DNA of 47,460 nt from a virus: IMG/VR virus record IMGVR_UViG_3300024520_000119, positions 1 to 47,460 of that record; one strand, written 5' to 3'. The position numbers were made by a program, and so were the translations under genes. This document shows positions 15,173-24,871 of this stretch, one piece after another; the first letter of the stretch is position 1, and every line of letters begins with the position of its first letter. A model generated the notes under the pieces. The model ran no database searches and was not told the origin of the DNA. It saw nothing but the letters and a program-made list of their open reading frames with translations.

Positions 15173-17736
15173 TGAAGAATCGTACAAAAAGTCCTCAAAT
15201 ACCCAGAGGAAATGGTATTGGTGGTAATGAGCTAAAAAGACGGGTTAGCGGTAAAGCTAAGCGTAGTGGAGACTTCAAGAGAGCTAAGGAGATGATGGAA
15301 ATTATCGACAATTATTATGGCATGTACCGTGATCCGGGTAAAATTGATAAGTATAACCTAAATTATGACTTGTTTAATGGTCGATTGGATGTTAATCTTT
15401 ATGATGACCCAATGAGTATTAAAATGGGCGGGGAGGATGTTGTTTTAGATCAGAATGCTATTGTCCATTATCCTTTTATATCTCAGATTGCAAGAGCAAT
15501 GCATGGAGAACAAAAGATTAGGCCGTTTATGCCTGTTGCAAAGGATATGGGTCCACGCGCAATGACAATGCGTAAGATGAAGTATAACGACATGATTAAA
15601 GAGATGATGAATGCAAACATCATCGCTCCAATGCGGGAAAAGATATTTCAAGCATGGATGCAAGAAAACGGGGTTACTGATCCAAGGCAAATGCCGCCAG
15701 AGATGCAACAGCAGATGCAATCTGATATTCAAAATAGGATGAATGCTCGGACACCTGCTGAGATTATGGACTATATGGAAAATCAATATAGTACGCCAAC
15801 TCAACGGGCAGCACAACAAATGACAGACTTCCTTGTAGATTTTCTTGACATTAAATACAAACAAGACGAAGGATTTAAAAATGCGATCATTACTGGGGAA
15901 GAGATTTACTACGTAGGTGATAGAAATGGAGATGTTACGTTTGACGTAATTAATCCAAAATATTTTAGTTGGTTGGGCAGTCAGCACACCACTCGTTATG
16001 AGAAGGGTGATTGGGCAAAATACGAACAATGGTTTAGTGTAGAAGCTTCGATGCAGCGTCACGCTATGACTCTTAGGAAAAAAGATTTAAAAGAGTTAGA
16101 GAAATATGTAGAGCCAATTGGAGGTATGCAGAATATAGGTGATGCCAAATATGATCCTATTAAAAGAAAGGTAATGTACGACCTTTCTGACAGCACTAAC
16201 CCACATCGTAGCGCATATGAAGATATGAATGTTGGTTTGCGTAATGACCATAATACATTAATGAACCTTTATGGTAACGTAATTAAGAATTTTGGCGGAA
16301 CATATGGTACCTCATTAAGTAATTACGGAATACGCGAAGCTCATTGTACATGGAGAGACAAACGTCTATTGAAGTATGTAATCAGAATTAATCCTAATAG
16401 TGGGCAAAAGGAGAGTTATTGGCTTGACGAACACTATGAACCACAGCCACAAGATACCGAGGTGTCTGAAATATGGATAGATCAAGTATGGGAGGGCACC
16501 AAATTAGGAACTTACCAGAATGCTATTTATACAGATATTAAACCCGTTCTTGGGCAATATAAATCTATATTCGATCCATTTGATGTTGATTTACCATATT
16601 ATGGTATGGCATTCAATACTCATATGAATAATAGTAAGAATGTTTCACCTATTGACTTAGGTAAATCGTTTCAGAAAGAGATTGATGCAACTATGTCGAA
16701 CCTTCGGTTTGATATGGCTACTGACATTGGTAAAGTGTTCATGATGGACCTTACTATGAAACCTGAGAATTGGACATGGCAGGAATTTATGTCTTCGGTG
16801 AAGACTGCAAAGATTGCTCCTATAAATACAAATCAAAGTGGAACACCTGTAGATCATAATCTGGCAAAGCCTATTGATCTATCTAGGATTGCAGACATAT
16901 CTAGCAAGCTGGACTACCTACAAACCCTTCGTCAATTTTTAGTTCAAGCTATGCTGTTTAACGACGCAAGGGTTGGAGCTATTGGAGAATATGCCACTAA
17001 CACAAACACCAGAGCCAACCAGAGCGCATCTTACAACCAAACGGAAGATTTCTTTGATACGCATCGTAAAATTGTAGAAAGGGCGTTAAACGGGCTTATA
17101 AACAGGGCAAAAGCGATTTACAAGGACAACGACCATCGCAAAGAGGTCATTTTCGATGATATTACGCTCACAGAGATGGAAGTCAATGAAGATTTTTGGT
17201 TTGAGGCTAACGGTATTATGGTTAGTCTTTCCGGGGAAGACCTTAGAAATGTGGAACGAGTTAAAGAACTTGGTCTTACGTTGGCACAAAACACTATGTC
17301 ACCGAAAGCGGTGTTGGAATTATCTATGTCTAAAACTCCAACGGATGTTATGGATATTATGAGACGCGAAGCTAAAGTGGCACAACAAGCTCAACAACAA
17401 GCAATGGAAGCTCAAATGCAAGCTGTACAAGCAGCTAGGCAATCCGAGATTGAAGATCGCGATGCTAAGTTTCAACACGAGTTTAGAATGGCTGCGATTG
17501 ATAATCAAAGTAAAGAGCGTCGTAGTATGCTTGAAGCGTCTCAGTTCGAACGTCAAGCCGATGTTGATAACAACAAGGTTGCTGATAGTGTTGAACGCGA
17601 AAGAATTAAAGAACAAGTTGATCGAGAGAAAATGGCACTAGACCATGAAATAAAGGTTGAGGAACTTAAACTTAAAGAAAAAGAAGTTGAGATAAAAGAA
17701 AAAGTTGCTAATACTAATAAAAGAAATAATAAATAA
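15172..17736 (+). CDS. Portal protein
   Basis: A large 854-aa protein immediately after the terminase, starting in a basic region (RTKSPQIPRGNGIGGNEL). Residues about 40-130 hold a DP-rich segment (DLFNGRLDVNLYDDP), about 230-330 the strand-rich core (GEEIYYVGDRNGDVTFDVINP), and about 560-640 a TNTRANQSASYNQTEDFF segment typical of portal proteins before the crown. The last 140 residues are a Gln/Glu/Lys-rich coiled coil (QQAQQQAMEAQMQAVQAAR) of the kind seen in the long portals of crAss-like phages. It forms the dodecameric DNA gate at one capsid vertex. Recognition rests on size, order and composition. Confidence 0.8.
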   Translation: MKNRTKSPQIPRGNGIGGNELKRRVSGKAKRSGDFKRAKEMMEIIDNYYGMYRDPGKIDKYNLNYDLFNGRLDVNLYDDPMSIKMGGEDVVLDQNAIVHYPFISQIARAMHGEQKIRPFMPVAKDMGPRAMTMRKMKYNDMIKEMMNANIIAPMREKIFQAWMQENGVTDPRQMPPEMQQQMQSDIQNRMNARTPAEIMDYMENQYSTPTQRAAQQMTDFLVDFLDIKYKQDEGFKNAIITGEEIYYVGDRNGDVTFDVINPKYFSWLGSQHTTRYEKGDWAKYEQWFSVEASMQRHAMTLRKKDLKELEKYVEPIGGMQNIGDAKYDPIKRKVMYDLSDSTNPHRSAYEDMNVGLRNDHNTLMNLYGNVIKNFGGTYGTSLSNYGIREAHCTWRDKRLLKYVIRINPNSGQKESYWLDEHYEPQPQDTEVSEIWIDQVWEGTKLGTYQNAIYTDIKPVLGQYKSIFDPFDVDLPYYGMAFNTHMNNSKNVSPIDLGKSFQKEIDATMSNLRFDMATDIGKVFMMDLTMKPENWTWQEFMSSVKTAKIAPINTNQSGTPVDHNLAKPIDLSRIADISSKLDYLQTLRQFLVQAMLFNDARVGAIGEYATNTNTRANQSASYNQTEDFFDTHRKIVERALNGLINRAKAIYKDNDHRKEVIFDDITLTEMEVNEDFWFEANGIMVSLSGEDLRNVERVKELGLTLAQNTMSPKAVLELSMSKTPTDVMDIMRREAKVAQQAQQQAMEAQMQAVQAARQSEIEDRDAKFQHEFRMAAIDNQSKERRSMLEASQFERQADVDNNKVADSVERERIKEQVDREKMALDHEIKVEELKLKEKEVEIKEKVANTNKRNNK

Positions 17737-17776
17737 CTAATAAAAAACAATATATAAATTAAATCTTAATATATAA

Positions 17777-17799
17777 TATATTTGTTAAATATATATAAA
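17777..17799 (+). promoter_or_regulatory. Promoter-like TATATTTG element before scaffold/capsid genes
   Basis: TATATTTG at 17777-17784 matches the Bacteroidota -7 box TAnnTTTG, and the sequence continues TTAAATATATATAAAC to the ATG at 17801. It is close to the start codon and no TTTG box is seen 19-21 bp upstream, so the match is partial. A promoter here would boost scaffold and capsid expression. Confidence 0.4.
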
Positions 17800-17800
17800 C

Positions 17801-18982
17801 ATGGACAACAATACAAACAATAACCCTTTTGCGGTTTCCTATGGCAAAATCTCGGATACTGAATATTTAGACGGTACTATATCTGCCACAGACCCAACGG
17901 TAGAGGATTTAAATAATAATCCAGCAGTGGTTGAGGCCATTGATACACCCGCAGAAGTAGCTCCGACAGAAACGGTTTCACCAACTGTACCAGAAACAGA
18001 AATTGAAAAAGTTTCGGGGGCAGAGGGTGTGGCACCAGATGCAACGGTATCTGAGCTAGAAGAAGTAATTGAGGAACCTGAAATAACAATTAACCCTTAT
18101 TACGCTGCACAACGTCATCTTTTAGATGAAGGACTTATTGCGGAAGAAGATTTAAACGTAAAAGCTACGTGGGACGATATTTCAAATGTTTTTGAAACTA
18201 GAGTTGAAGATCGTATTAAAGCGAAGGTTACTCAGGAATTAGAAGCTAAAGGTCATAATGAGCAAACACTTATGTACGCTCAAATGATTGCTAGAGGTGT
18301 TGATCCGCAAAGCCTACAACCTGTTAACCAGATGTACCAAGTTGCATCATTAAAAGGTAGGGAAGATATTACTCCGGAACAAAAGGAGGCGGTTATTGAA
18401 AGTATGTACCGATTTAAAAATTATTCGGGGGATGAGGCAAAGGTTCTTATCTCAAATGCTAAAGGAGAGGAAGACCCAAATGTATTTGAAGATTTATATA
18501 ACAGTTCGATTAATTATCATGAATCTGGGTATAATGAAATCAAAAAAGCTGACGCTGCTGAAAGACTACGTATTGACACTGAAAACGCCAGAGCATCCGC
18601 TGCCAGTGCAGAAGCAGTGAAAAATATTTTAAATACTCGTAAAGTTGGAGATATAGAGTTTACTAAATCACAACAAGATAAGCTAAGAAGTGCAATATTT
18701 GACCGAGATACTGTTTTTACATATCAAGGTAAAGAACAGAACGGAACTAAAATGGATGCATTTCTTGCCGAGTTTTATAACAGTGATGAAATGAAAATTA
18801 AAGCTTTTCTTTTGATGACTGATCCGGAGGGAATTAAAAACGTAGCAAAGAATAAGGCAAAATTAACAATAGAACAAGAAATTGTTAAGGCTTCTGGAAG
18901 AAAAGTTGTTAAGAAAGAAGTTGAGAAAGAAAAAAACGCCCCAGAGGAGAATTATTTCGCGAAGGCGGCAAGAGAATATTAA
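17801..18982 (+). CDS. Scaffolding-like protein
   Basis: A 393-aa acidic protein lying between portal and capsid genes. Residues 1-100 are low-complexity and rich in Pro, Thr, Glu and Val (TPAEVAPTETVSPTVPETEI). The rest is mostly helical with coiled-coil-like stretches (AAERLRIDTENARASAASAEAVKN) and a Lys/Glu-rich end. This pattern and position are typical of phage capsid scaffolds, which direct shell assembly and are later removed. No sequence family is recognised, so the call is from context and composition. Confidence 0.7.
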   Translation: MDNNTNNNPFAVSYGKISDTEYLDGTISATDPTVEDLNNNPAVVEAIDTPAEVAPTETVSPTVPETEIEKVSGAEGVAPDATVSELEEVIEEPEITINPYYAAQRHLLDEGLIAEEDLNVKATWDDISNVFETRVEDRIKAKVTQELEAKGHNEQTLMYAQMIARGVDPQSLQPVNQMYQVASLKGREDITPEQKEAVIESMYRFKNYSGDEAKVLISNAKGEEDPNVFEDLYNSSINYHESGYNEIKKADAAERLRIDTENARASAASAEAVKNILNTRKVGDIEFTKSQQDKLRSAIFDRDTVFTYQGKEQNGTKMDAFLAEFYNSDEMKIKAFLLMTDPEGIKNVAKNKAKLTIEQEIVKASGRKVVKKEVEKEKNAPEENYFAKAAREY

Positions 18983-18999
18983 AAATAATATAATAGAAA

Positions 19000-20610
19000 A
19001 TGGCAGGATTACGTACAATGCCTCAAACTAGGTCAAACAAATTTCTAGTTTATGAGGAAAACGCAGGTCGCGAGCATATGTTGGCTAAACAACTTAACTT
19101 AGATAAGTTAATGATGCTTCACGGACCAAAAGCGTCAGACTTTGTTGACCTTACACAAATTGCAAAGCGCGAGGCGTTTACAAAACTTGGTAAGACTCTT
19201 AGTAAGATGAAAGCTCCGTTCACTGATATGATTCAGGGACAAGGTGGAGTTCGAGAGATTAATAAAAACTGGGTCCAATGGAGAGTCTATGGTGACCCCG
19301 ACCACCGTTGTCTTATGCACGGTGATGCGAATGAGGACGAAGCAACTATCCCATATTTGGGACTTAACGGGCTTCCTTTCCTAATTTGGGTTGACCATGA
19401 TTTCTACAGTCCTTTAGATGTACTATCTCCGGTATTCAATAAGAATATTGAAGTAGTTGTACAGTCGGACTACCCAACACAATATAAAGGTGGATTCACT
19501 TATGAAGTGGTGCTGAAAGACAGCGACCCTGCTTCTTATTTTGATAGAGTGTATTTCCAAGCTGGGGAGTATTTAATCAAGAAGGGTAGTCTTCAATCTT
19601 GGGAAGAAATTGGCAGCTTTGGTAGTCTTCAAATGGGAGACACATTTAGCTATATTGAATATAGAACACCACTCACAACAATGGGTTGGGAATTTGAAGT
19701 TGAAGGTGAAGCTCACCGTCAATGGGGAAATATCTCTATCGTAGGTTGTGATGACATCGAAACTGGTCCAAATGGCGAAAAGCGTCCTGTGGGAATTAAC
19801 AGTAGTGGTGTAACAAACTATATTGAAACACGCGCTCGTATGCAGATTGAATACGAGAAAGAACTTGCATTAATCTACGGTAGAAGCAGTAAGCATATGC
19901 TTGACCCGAAGACAATGAAAGAAATTACAACATCTCCGGGTTTAATGGAATGGTTCGAACACGGACAAGAAGTTCCTTATTCTCCCGAAGTTAATGGCCT
20001 AGATTATATGGCTGAGATGTTTGAAGGATTGTGGTTTGACCGTAACGAAACAGATGGTTGGGACATTGAGCTACTTACTGGACAAGCTGGTATGCGACTA
20101 TTTTCTGGTTGGGTCCAAGAGAAGTTCGGTGATATGGCGACAGTTACCAATTATGATTTTGTTCTTAAAACTAGAACACCTTTCGACAACAACTACGGAA
20201 GAGATGGTTACTCATTCATGCCTCCACATTTCGTGGAATATGGACTTCCCGGATACGGACGTATTCGTGTAGCTCACTGGCCACTGCTTGATGACACTCG
20301 TCTAAACGGAGTACGTTACCCCGGAAGCATTTATCCTGTAAGTTCATTTGAATTTATTGCGATGAACAGCTTTGGTGACAGCACCGGACCAAATATCCAA
20401 AAACTAGTTCGTACTGATAACGCTATCACTACTTACGCATGTGGATTCTGGTCACCAATGGGACCAGTTAATATGGACAACCCACACTGGACAAACCCAC
20501 AACCAGATATTGGCGATAAGTACCGTTACTATCACAGAGAGTCTTTCGGACTTGTGGTTATGGACCCAGAACTGTTGGTTAGATTTAGACCTAACGTAAG
20601 TAATATTTAA
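19000..20610 (+). CDS. Major capsid protein
   Basis: A 536-aa protein 17 bp after the scaffold gene, where the HK97-fold shell protein is expected. It begins MAGLRTMPQTRSNKFLVYEEN, has an N-terminal helical arm, a Gly-rich loop region (MIQGQGGVREINKNW) and a long strand-rich body ending VVMDPELLVRFRPNVSN. Codon choice is markedly more biased (AAC, GGT, CGT, TTC) than in neighbouring genes, as expected for the most abundant virion protein. Length is close to crAss-like capsid proteins, about 500 aa. Identification is from order, codon bias and architecture. Confidence 0.8.
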   Translation: MAGLRTMPQTRSNKFLVYEENAGREHMLAKQLNLDKLMMLHGPKASDFVDLTQIAKREAFTKLGKTLSKMKAPFTDMIQGQGGVREINKNWVQWRVYGDPDHRCLMHGDANEDEATIPYLGLNGLPFLIWVDHDFYSPLDVLSPVFNKNIEVVVQSDYPTQYKGGFTYEVVLKDSDPASYFDRVYFQAGEYLIKKGSLQSWEEIGSFGSLQMGDTFSYIEYRTPLTTMGWEFEVEGEAHRQWGNISIVGCDDIETGPNGEKRPVGINSSGVTNYIETRARMQIEYEKELALIYGRSSKHMLDPKTMKEITTSPGLMEWFEHGQEVPYSPEVNGLDYMAEMFEGLWFDRNETDGWDIELLTGQAGMRLFSGWVQEKFGDMATVTNYDFVLKTRTPFDNNYGRDGYSFMPPHFVEYGLPGYGRIRVAHWPLLDDTRLNGVRYPGSIYPVSSFEFIAMNSFGDSTGPNIQKLVRTDNAITTYACGFWSPMGPVNMDNPHWTNPQPDIGDKYRYYHRESFGLVVMDPELLVRFRPNVSNI

Positions 20611-20626
20611 TAAACGAATTTAGAAC

Positions 20627-21646
20627 ATGGACAATATTATAACAGTAAAATCAAGTAAAGGTATTAATTCGATTATATCTGGAAACGGAGAAAGCGTATC
20701 TGCCAACTTGTATACACAGAAAGAGAAGAATAGAGACGGGGACGGGACATTTGTTGCAACATACAACAATAAACCCTTCCCCGGATCGAAGAAATATTTT
20801 TCTCCTAAATGGGATGCACTAAAGAAACAATGGCCTTGGGGTGGAGACGGTGTTACATTCAAAAAAATTGTTACTGATTTAATGCTAAAATACCCAGAAG
20901 GTCACGCGAAATCAGGAGAACGCATTGTTCCCGGAGATGTTAAACAACATCAGAAAGATTTTAAAGACCCTATTTTTCACCACCCTGAACTTATCTCCAA
21001 ATGTTTTATGGAAGGGGGAAGTGGTACATTGAATCTTGATATTCCAATTGAGGCATTTATGTACTATGCAAACAGGGGTCTTCGCGATATTGTGGACGAA
21101 ACATCAAACACTGGAACATTAGCTAACCCAACGATGCGTACAAGCGCAACAATGATATTTAGTAATCCCTCTAAGTCTGCTGCTAAAAACCACACTAAAG
21201 TAAATACTTTCCTTGCTGCACTTTCTGTAATCATTGAGAATAAAACTAATATTGATAGACTGCGTGTCTTTATTGAACTATTCAATATTCCGGGTTTATC
21301 ACGAACGTCTGAACTTAGCGAGATTGTACCAACGCTTACCGAGTTTATTAAAGAACATGGTGATACGGTACAAAAAGGAACAGGTTATGCCAGTGTGAAC
21401 GAGGCTATTGTAGCTTATAATAACATGACAGATGACGAATTAGAGCATCGTTTTGTTATTAAAATGGCTAAAAAGCGCGGACACATTAGAACGGCTAAGA
21501 ATGGCTTCCTATTACTTGGTAAAATGATTGAAGGTCCAAAAAGCCAAGATGAGATTTATCTTTACTTCACAAGTGGAGGCGAGGAGGTTACAGAACAATT
21601 TGTAACCCTTCTTGACAAAATGAGAGAACTTAGAGAACTTGATTAA
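20627..21646 (+). CDS. Hypothetical virion-cassette protein
   Basis: A 339-aa protein directly after the capsid gene, with a TTAGAACATGG start context. Residues 1-80 are loop-rich with Gly and aromatic residues (PWGGDGVTFKK). The rest is helical (HTKVNTFLAALSVIIENKTN; DDELEHRFVIKMAKKRGHI). I recognise no family. Position between capsid and connector candidates suggests a capsid-associated or assembly function. Confidence 0.7.
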   Translation: MDNIITVKSSKGINSIISGNGESVSANLYTQKEKNRDGDGTFVATYNNKPFPGSKKYFSPKWDALKKQWPWGGDGVTFKKIVTDLMLKYPEGHAKSGERIVPGDVKQHQKDFKDPIFHHPELISKCFMEGGSGTLNLDIPIEAFMYYANRGLRDIVDETSNTGTLANPTMRTSATMIFSNPSKSAAKNHTKVNTFLAALSVIIENKTNIDRLRVFIELFNIPGLSRTSELSEIVPTLTEFIKEHGDTVQKGTGYASVNEAIVAYNNMTDDELEHRFVIKMAKKRGHIRTAKNGFLLLGKMIEGPKSQDEIYLYFTSGGEEVTEQFVTLLDKMRELRELD

Positions 21647-21657
21647 AGGAATAAATA

Positions 21658-22395
21658 ATGATATTAGCCAAAAAACTGGTATATGATTTCGAAAGAAAAT
21701 ATAATCAGTCTAAGCGAGGGGACAGGCGACAACTTCCTCTGGTCGATATTATAGCATATTTGAATGAAGCTCAGGGAATATGGTACAGTCAGATGGCTGA
21801 CATATATGAGACTAACGGGTTCACAAGTAATGAACTTAGAGAGTTTGAAGAAAAAAATATAGAGTTGGCGTTTGTTGAAAAGACAGAAATCAACTCTATA
21901 TTCAAACTTCCAGATAATATATATAAGCGGTTGAACCAAAAAGCCGTAGCTACACACGAAGAGTGTTGTGGCGACAAAGAAAAAACCATCGTAATCCACA
22001 TTGAAACTTCTGATAAGATCAATGAGACATTAAAAAACCCTTTGTTTAAGCCTGATTTTGCGTGGGAACAACTACCCGGAAATGAAGCAGGACAACACTT
22101 CTTCGTATATCATGGAGATATGGAAATAAAAAAGGTAGTAATTGACTATTTAAGATTTCCCAAAGAAATTCACGCGCCATCACTTATTGATGGAGCGTGT
22201 ACCCCGCAAAAGTACGAAGATTATGCTGGAAGACAAATAACGGAAGATAGTAATTTTGAGCCAACTTCCCGATTTTCGGATCGCAAGGTGGTAGATATTG
22301 CAGTCATGCTTGCAAAAGGTGACCGGAGTGATTATAACGCATTCCAGAAACAGATTCAGGCTATTATATTTGGTGATAACCAATTAAAAACATAA
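21658..22395 (+). CDS. Candidate head-tail connector/ring protein
   Basis: A 245-aa protein. The N-terminal helix (MILAKKLVYDFERKYNQSKRG) and a DIIAYLNEAQGIWYSQM segment are followed by strand-rich sequence with FKLPDNIYKRLNQKAVA and DYLRFPKEIHAP. The overall pattern (helix bundle with Y-L-N-A-Q start, then a beta region with a P-x-D/N-I-Y motif and a C-terminal helix FQKQIQAIIFGDNQ) resembles connector or ring proteins placed after the capsid gene. Role inferred from architecture and order. Confidence 0.55.
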   Translation: MILAKKLVYDFERKYNQSKRGDRRQLPLVDIIAYLNEAQGIWYSQMADIYETNGFTSNELREFEEKNIELAFVEKTEINSIFKLPDNIYKRLNQKAVATHEECCGDKEKTIVIHIETSDKINETLKNPLFKPDFAWEQLPGNEAGQHFFVYHGDMEIKKVVIDYLRFPKEIHAPSLIDGACTPQKYEDYAGRQITEDSNFEPTSRFSDRKVVDIAVMLAKGDRSDYNAFQKQIQAIIFGDNQLKT

Positions 22396-22417
22396 AAAAG
22401 AAAAATTAATAAAAATT

Positions 22418-23977
22418 ATGGCAAATGTACAAATTACGCGCCACGTTGTTGTTAACGGTGACTTAGGTCTTAAAACCGCAGGTATTCCATTATACGCTCT
22501 AGTAGGAGGTAAAATACAATGGAACGTAACTGTAGGAGAACCTGTAGCTTATCTAACGGACAAACTAGGGCGCATTCCAACTACAACTGATACTGCAACA
22601 ATTGATGACAGTAATAAACACCGAGTTCGTTTTGGTGTAGGTCATAGCACTGCAAAAAATGGTGTTGTAGACAGTATCCGTCACGCGGGTAGTGAAGAAA
22701 TGGGTAACTGTGATGTAGAAGCTATGTCTGTAGCCTCTCCTACGTGTGGCAACCCAGAAGTAAAAGACCTTTACTTTGATTGTGTAAATTGCGACGACGC
22801 ATATACAATTGAAATTGGAGTTAGGGACAACTTTACACAAAGTTACGCACCTAAACTAAAGGATTATGCTAACTGGTATGCTTCATACACACCTAACTGT
22901 AAGAATTGCAATGACTGTGATGGAACCACCACTTGTGACGAGGTAGTTGATGGTCTTCTGGATAATATGCTACAACCAAATGGTCGTACCCTTCCTAATG
23001 GTAAACCTTACCCCGACTACGTTCATCCAAAAGATGACTTCCCTTTTGCACTACATAAGGTATATAATCGTAGTCTGGTATACTGTTTATCATTTGAGAC
23101 ACCTGCCTCAGATTGTGAAAGCTGTAACCAACTCACAGCATTTGAGAATATCACTATTGGTGGTTCTACGATTGACCTGAGCGGGGTTGCAACACCAACA
23201 GACGATACTGCTATTTTCCGATCTCAATTAGAGCAGATTGCAGCTATTATCAATGATGCAATTAAAGCAGATGACACTGTAAATGGTAGTGCTTATATAA
23301 CAGGCGTTAATTATAATACTTGTTGTCCAATACAGCTTCATATAAACACAGATGACGCAACATTAGCTATTGTAGATAACACTTTGGCTACACTTACTCC
23401 TGTTGAAACTAACCCATTTGGGGCAGGACAACCGGGGGAAAACTTTACCTGTGGCCTAAGAGTAATCGCTGCGCCACTTGCTGGAAACTGTGAGTGTCTT
23501 ATCACTAAGCCATTGGCTATGTACGGTCGTAAAGTAAGAATCTCTGCAATCGGCGGTGGCTTCAAGGATAGTGTTGAGGCTGATATTCAAAATATGGAGT
23601 TTCCCGGACAATTCGGTACTCTTATTCAGTACCAAGAACTGACACAAGACCGAGGTGGAAGTGGTCGCGACTACTCTGGTGGTAATCAAGTGGGTACTTG
23701 GTTAGGTGGACCTCGTTCGGACGCAAAAGTTCGCAACGCAATTACTGCAAAATGTGATAAGGACTATTGTTCATACTACGTTCGTAGTCGTGTCCCTTTC
23801 CTAAACCAATTTGACCAGCAAGACAGTCGTGTGATGGACAGTTTCATTCACGTTGAAAGCGATGCTACAACTGCAAATGCAGAAATTAAGGCATTCCTAG
23901 ATAAGCTGGCTTCACTAAGCGGAACTTGTCGTGATACGCCTGAAATTCAGTGTGCGCCACTAAGCACCACATGTTAA
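22418..23977 (+). CDS. Cysteine-rich virion protein, probably abundant
   Basis: A 519-aa protein with strong codon bias like the capsid gene and a terminator right after it, suggesting high expression. The N-terminal 60 residues (NGDLGLKTAGIPLYALVGGKI) and C-terminal region (RKVRISAIGGGFKDSVEAD, RVPFLNQFDQQDSRVMDSF) look like tube or shell-forming beta domains. The middle carries many Cys in CxxC pairs (DCVNCDDAY, PNCKNCNDCDG, DCESCNQL, NTCCP). It could be a tail-tube or head-decoration protein. Disulfides or zinc sites would stabilise it outside the cell. No family is recognised. Confidence 0.65.
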   Translation: MANVQITRHVVVNGDLGLKTAGIPLYALVGGKIQWNVTVGEPVAYLTDKLGRIPTTTDTATIDDSNKHRVRFGVGHSTAKNGVVDSIRHAGSEEMGNCDVEAMSVASPTCGNPEVKDLYFDCVNCDDAYTIEIGVRDNFTQSYAPKLKDYANWYASYTPNCKNCNDCDGTTTCDEVVDGLLDNMLQPNGRTLPNGKPYPDYVHPKDDFPFALHKVYNRSLVYCLSFETPASDCESCNQLTAFENITIGGSTIDLSGVATPTDDTAIFRSQLEQIAAIINDAIKADDTVNGSAYITGVNYNTCCPIQLHINTDDATLAIVDNTLATLTPVETNPFGAGQPGENFTCGLRVIAAPLAGNCECLITKPLAMYGRKVRISAIGGGFKDSVEADIQNMEFPGQFGTLIQYQELTQDRGGSGRDYSGGNQVGTWLGGPRSDAKVRNAITAKCDKDYCSYYVRSRVPFLNQFDQQDSRVMDSFIHVESDATTANAEIKAFLDKLASLSGTCRDTPEIQCAPLSTTC

Positions 23978-23982
23978 GAAAC

Positions 23983-24008
23983 TGCGGGAGGGTTTTCACC
24001 CTCCCGCA
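23983..24008 (+). terminator. Hairpin after the 519-aa virion gene
   Basis: TGCGGGAGGGT and ACCCTCCCGCA form a perfect 11-bp GC-rich stem with a TTTC loop, 5 bp after the stop. There is no clean T tract, so it may attenuate or protect the mRNA 3' end rather than stop transcription fully. Confidence 0.7.
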
Positions 24009-24040
24009 ATATTAACTAACTTTTAAAATAAAATAATAAA

Positions 24041-24346
24041 ATGGCTAAGGGAAGAGGACCAACAAAGTTCAAAAACAGCGCGGCATACGCAGATAATGGA
24101 AGTTCAACTGGTGCAAAGATAGAGACACTAGCTGACGCTTTAGCACAGGACACAACATGTGGATGTGGAATTGAATGTGTTTGTTATGGATATTTAAAAC
24201 TCCGCAACTTTGACAGCACTACGGGAAAATATGACCATGTGGTTGCATATTTTGTAGATGGTGTTATAAAATACGGCACACAAGCTGCCGCTGAATCAGA
24301 AATTCAAGGGTATAAAGATATTGCAGGTGGTTTAGTTCGTGCGTAA
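24041..24346 (+). CDS. Small Cys-containing virion-cassette protein
   Basis: A 101-aa protein. The first 40 residues are polar and loop-like (KFKNSAAYADNGSSTGAKIE), then CGCGIECVCYGYLKL holds four closely spaced cysteines, followed by a strand-turn-strand stretch (YDHVVAYFVDGVIKYGTQ). The cysteine cluster links it in style to the neighbouring genes. Function unknown; size suggests a small decoration or adaptor protein. Confidence 0.65.
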   Translation: MAKGRGPTKFKNSAAYADNGSSTGAKIETLADALAQDTTCGCGIECVCYGYLKLRNFDSTTGKYDHVVAYFVDGVIKYGTQAAAESEIQGYKDIAGGLVRA

Positions 24347-24367
24347 GTTTTAAAAATATAAAGGCGA

Positions 24368-24865
24368 ATGTCTAGTAAAAATCCATGTTCGTGTATCAGG
24401 GACACATTTCTCCTTCACATCAACAGCCCAAATAAGGGGGTTATGTTAATTCATGACCTTTCGAATTGGGTAGATGACGAGGAGGAGTTTGTGTACCCTG
24501 ATTCTTATTTTTTGGGCTTAACGTATCCAAATGGCGAGGTAGAAAACCTTGAAATCACCCCTAAGAATGGGTTTATCCTATATGATGATTCACTTGCTGA
24601 CGGGGTGTATGAGTTTGTTTTGGATAACTGTGGTGTAACATATACTCAAAAAGAGTTGATTACTCCTAAAATCCAATGTTCTCTTGACTTAGCTTTAGTT
24701 GAAAGCAGTGGCAGTAAAGATTTAGACGCTATAAGAGATATTCAATCTGACCTTTTAGTGGCAAAAGCTTCTGCGGGTATTGGAAATTATCAAAGTGCAG
24801 AAAAAATATTAGAATTAATACAAATTAAATTAAAAAATCTCAGTTGCGATTGCAATTGTAAATAA
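24368..24865 (+). CDS. Hypothetical virion-cassette protein with CxCxC tail
   Basis: A 165-aa protein starting MSSKNPCSCIRD. Residues about 15-105 are an Ig-like beta region (LIHDLSNWVDDEEEFVYP, GVYEFVLDNCGVTYTQKEL). A C-terminal helical pair (AIRDIQSDLLVAKASAGIGN, SAEKILELIQIKLKNL) ends in SCDCNCK. The two terminal cysteine motifs could join subunits or bind metal. I recall similar short proteins with Cys-tailed helices in crAss-like genomes but cannot verify that. Confidence 0.65.
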   Translation: MSSKNPCSCIRDTFLLHINSPNKGVMLIHDLSNWVDDEEEFVYPDSYFLGLTYPNGEVENLEITPKNGFILYDDSLADGVYEFVLDNCGVTYTQKELITPKIQCSLDLALVESSGSKDLDAIRDIQSDLLVAKASAGIGNYQSAEKILELIQIKLKNLSCDCNCK

Positions 24866-24871
24866 AAAATA

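Noticed and set aside
15445-16062. 205-codon minus-strand frame inside the portal gene
   Set aside because: His/Ile/Leu-rich shadow of the portal coding strand with no recognisable domain.
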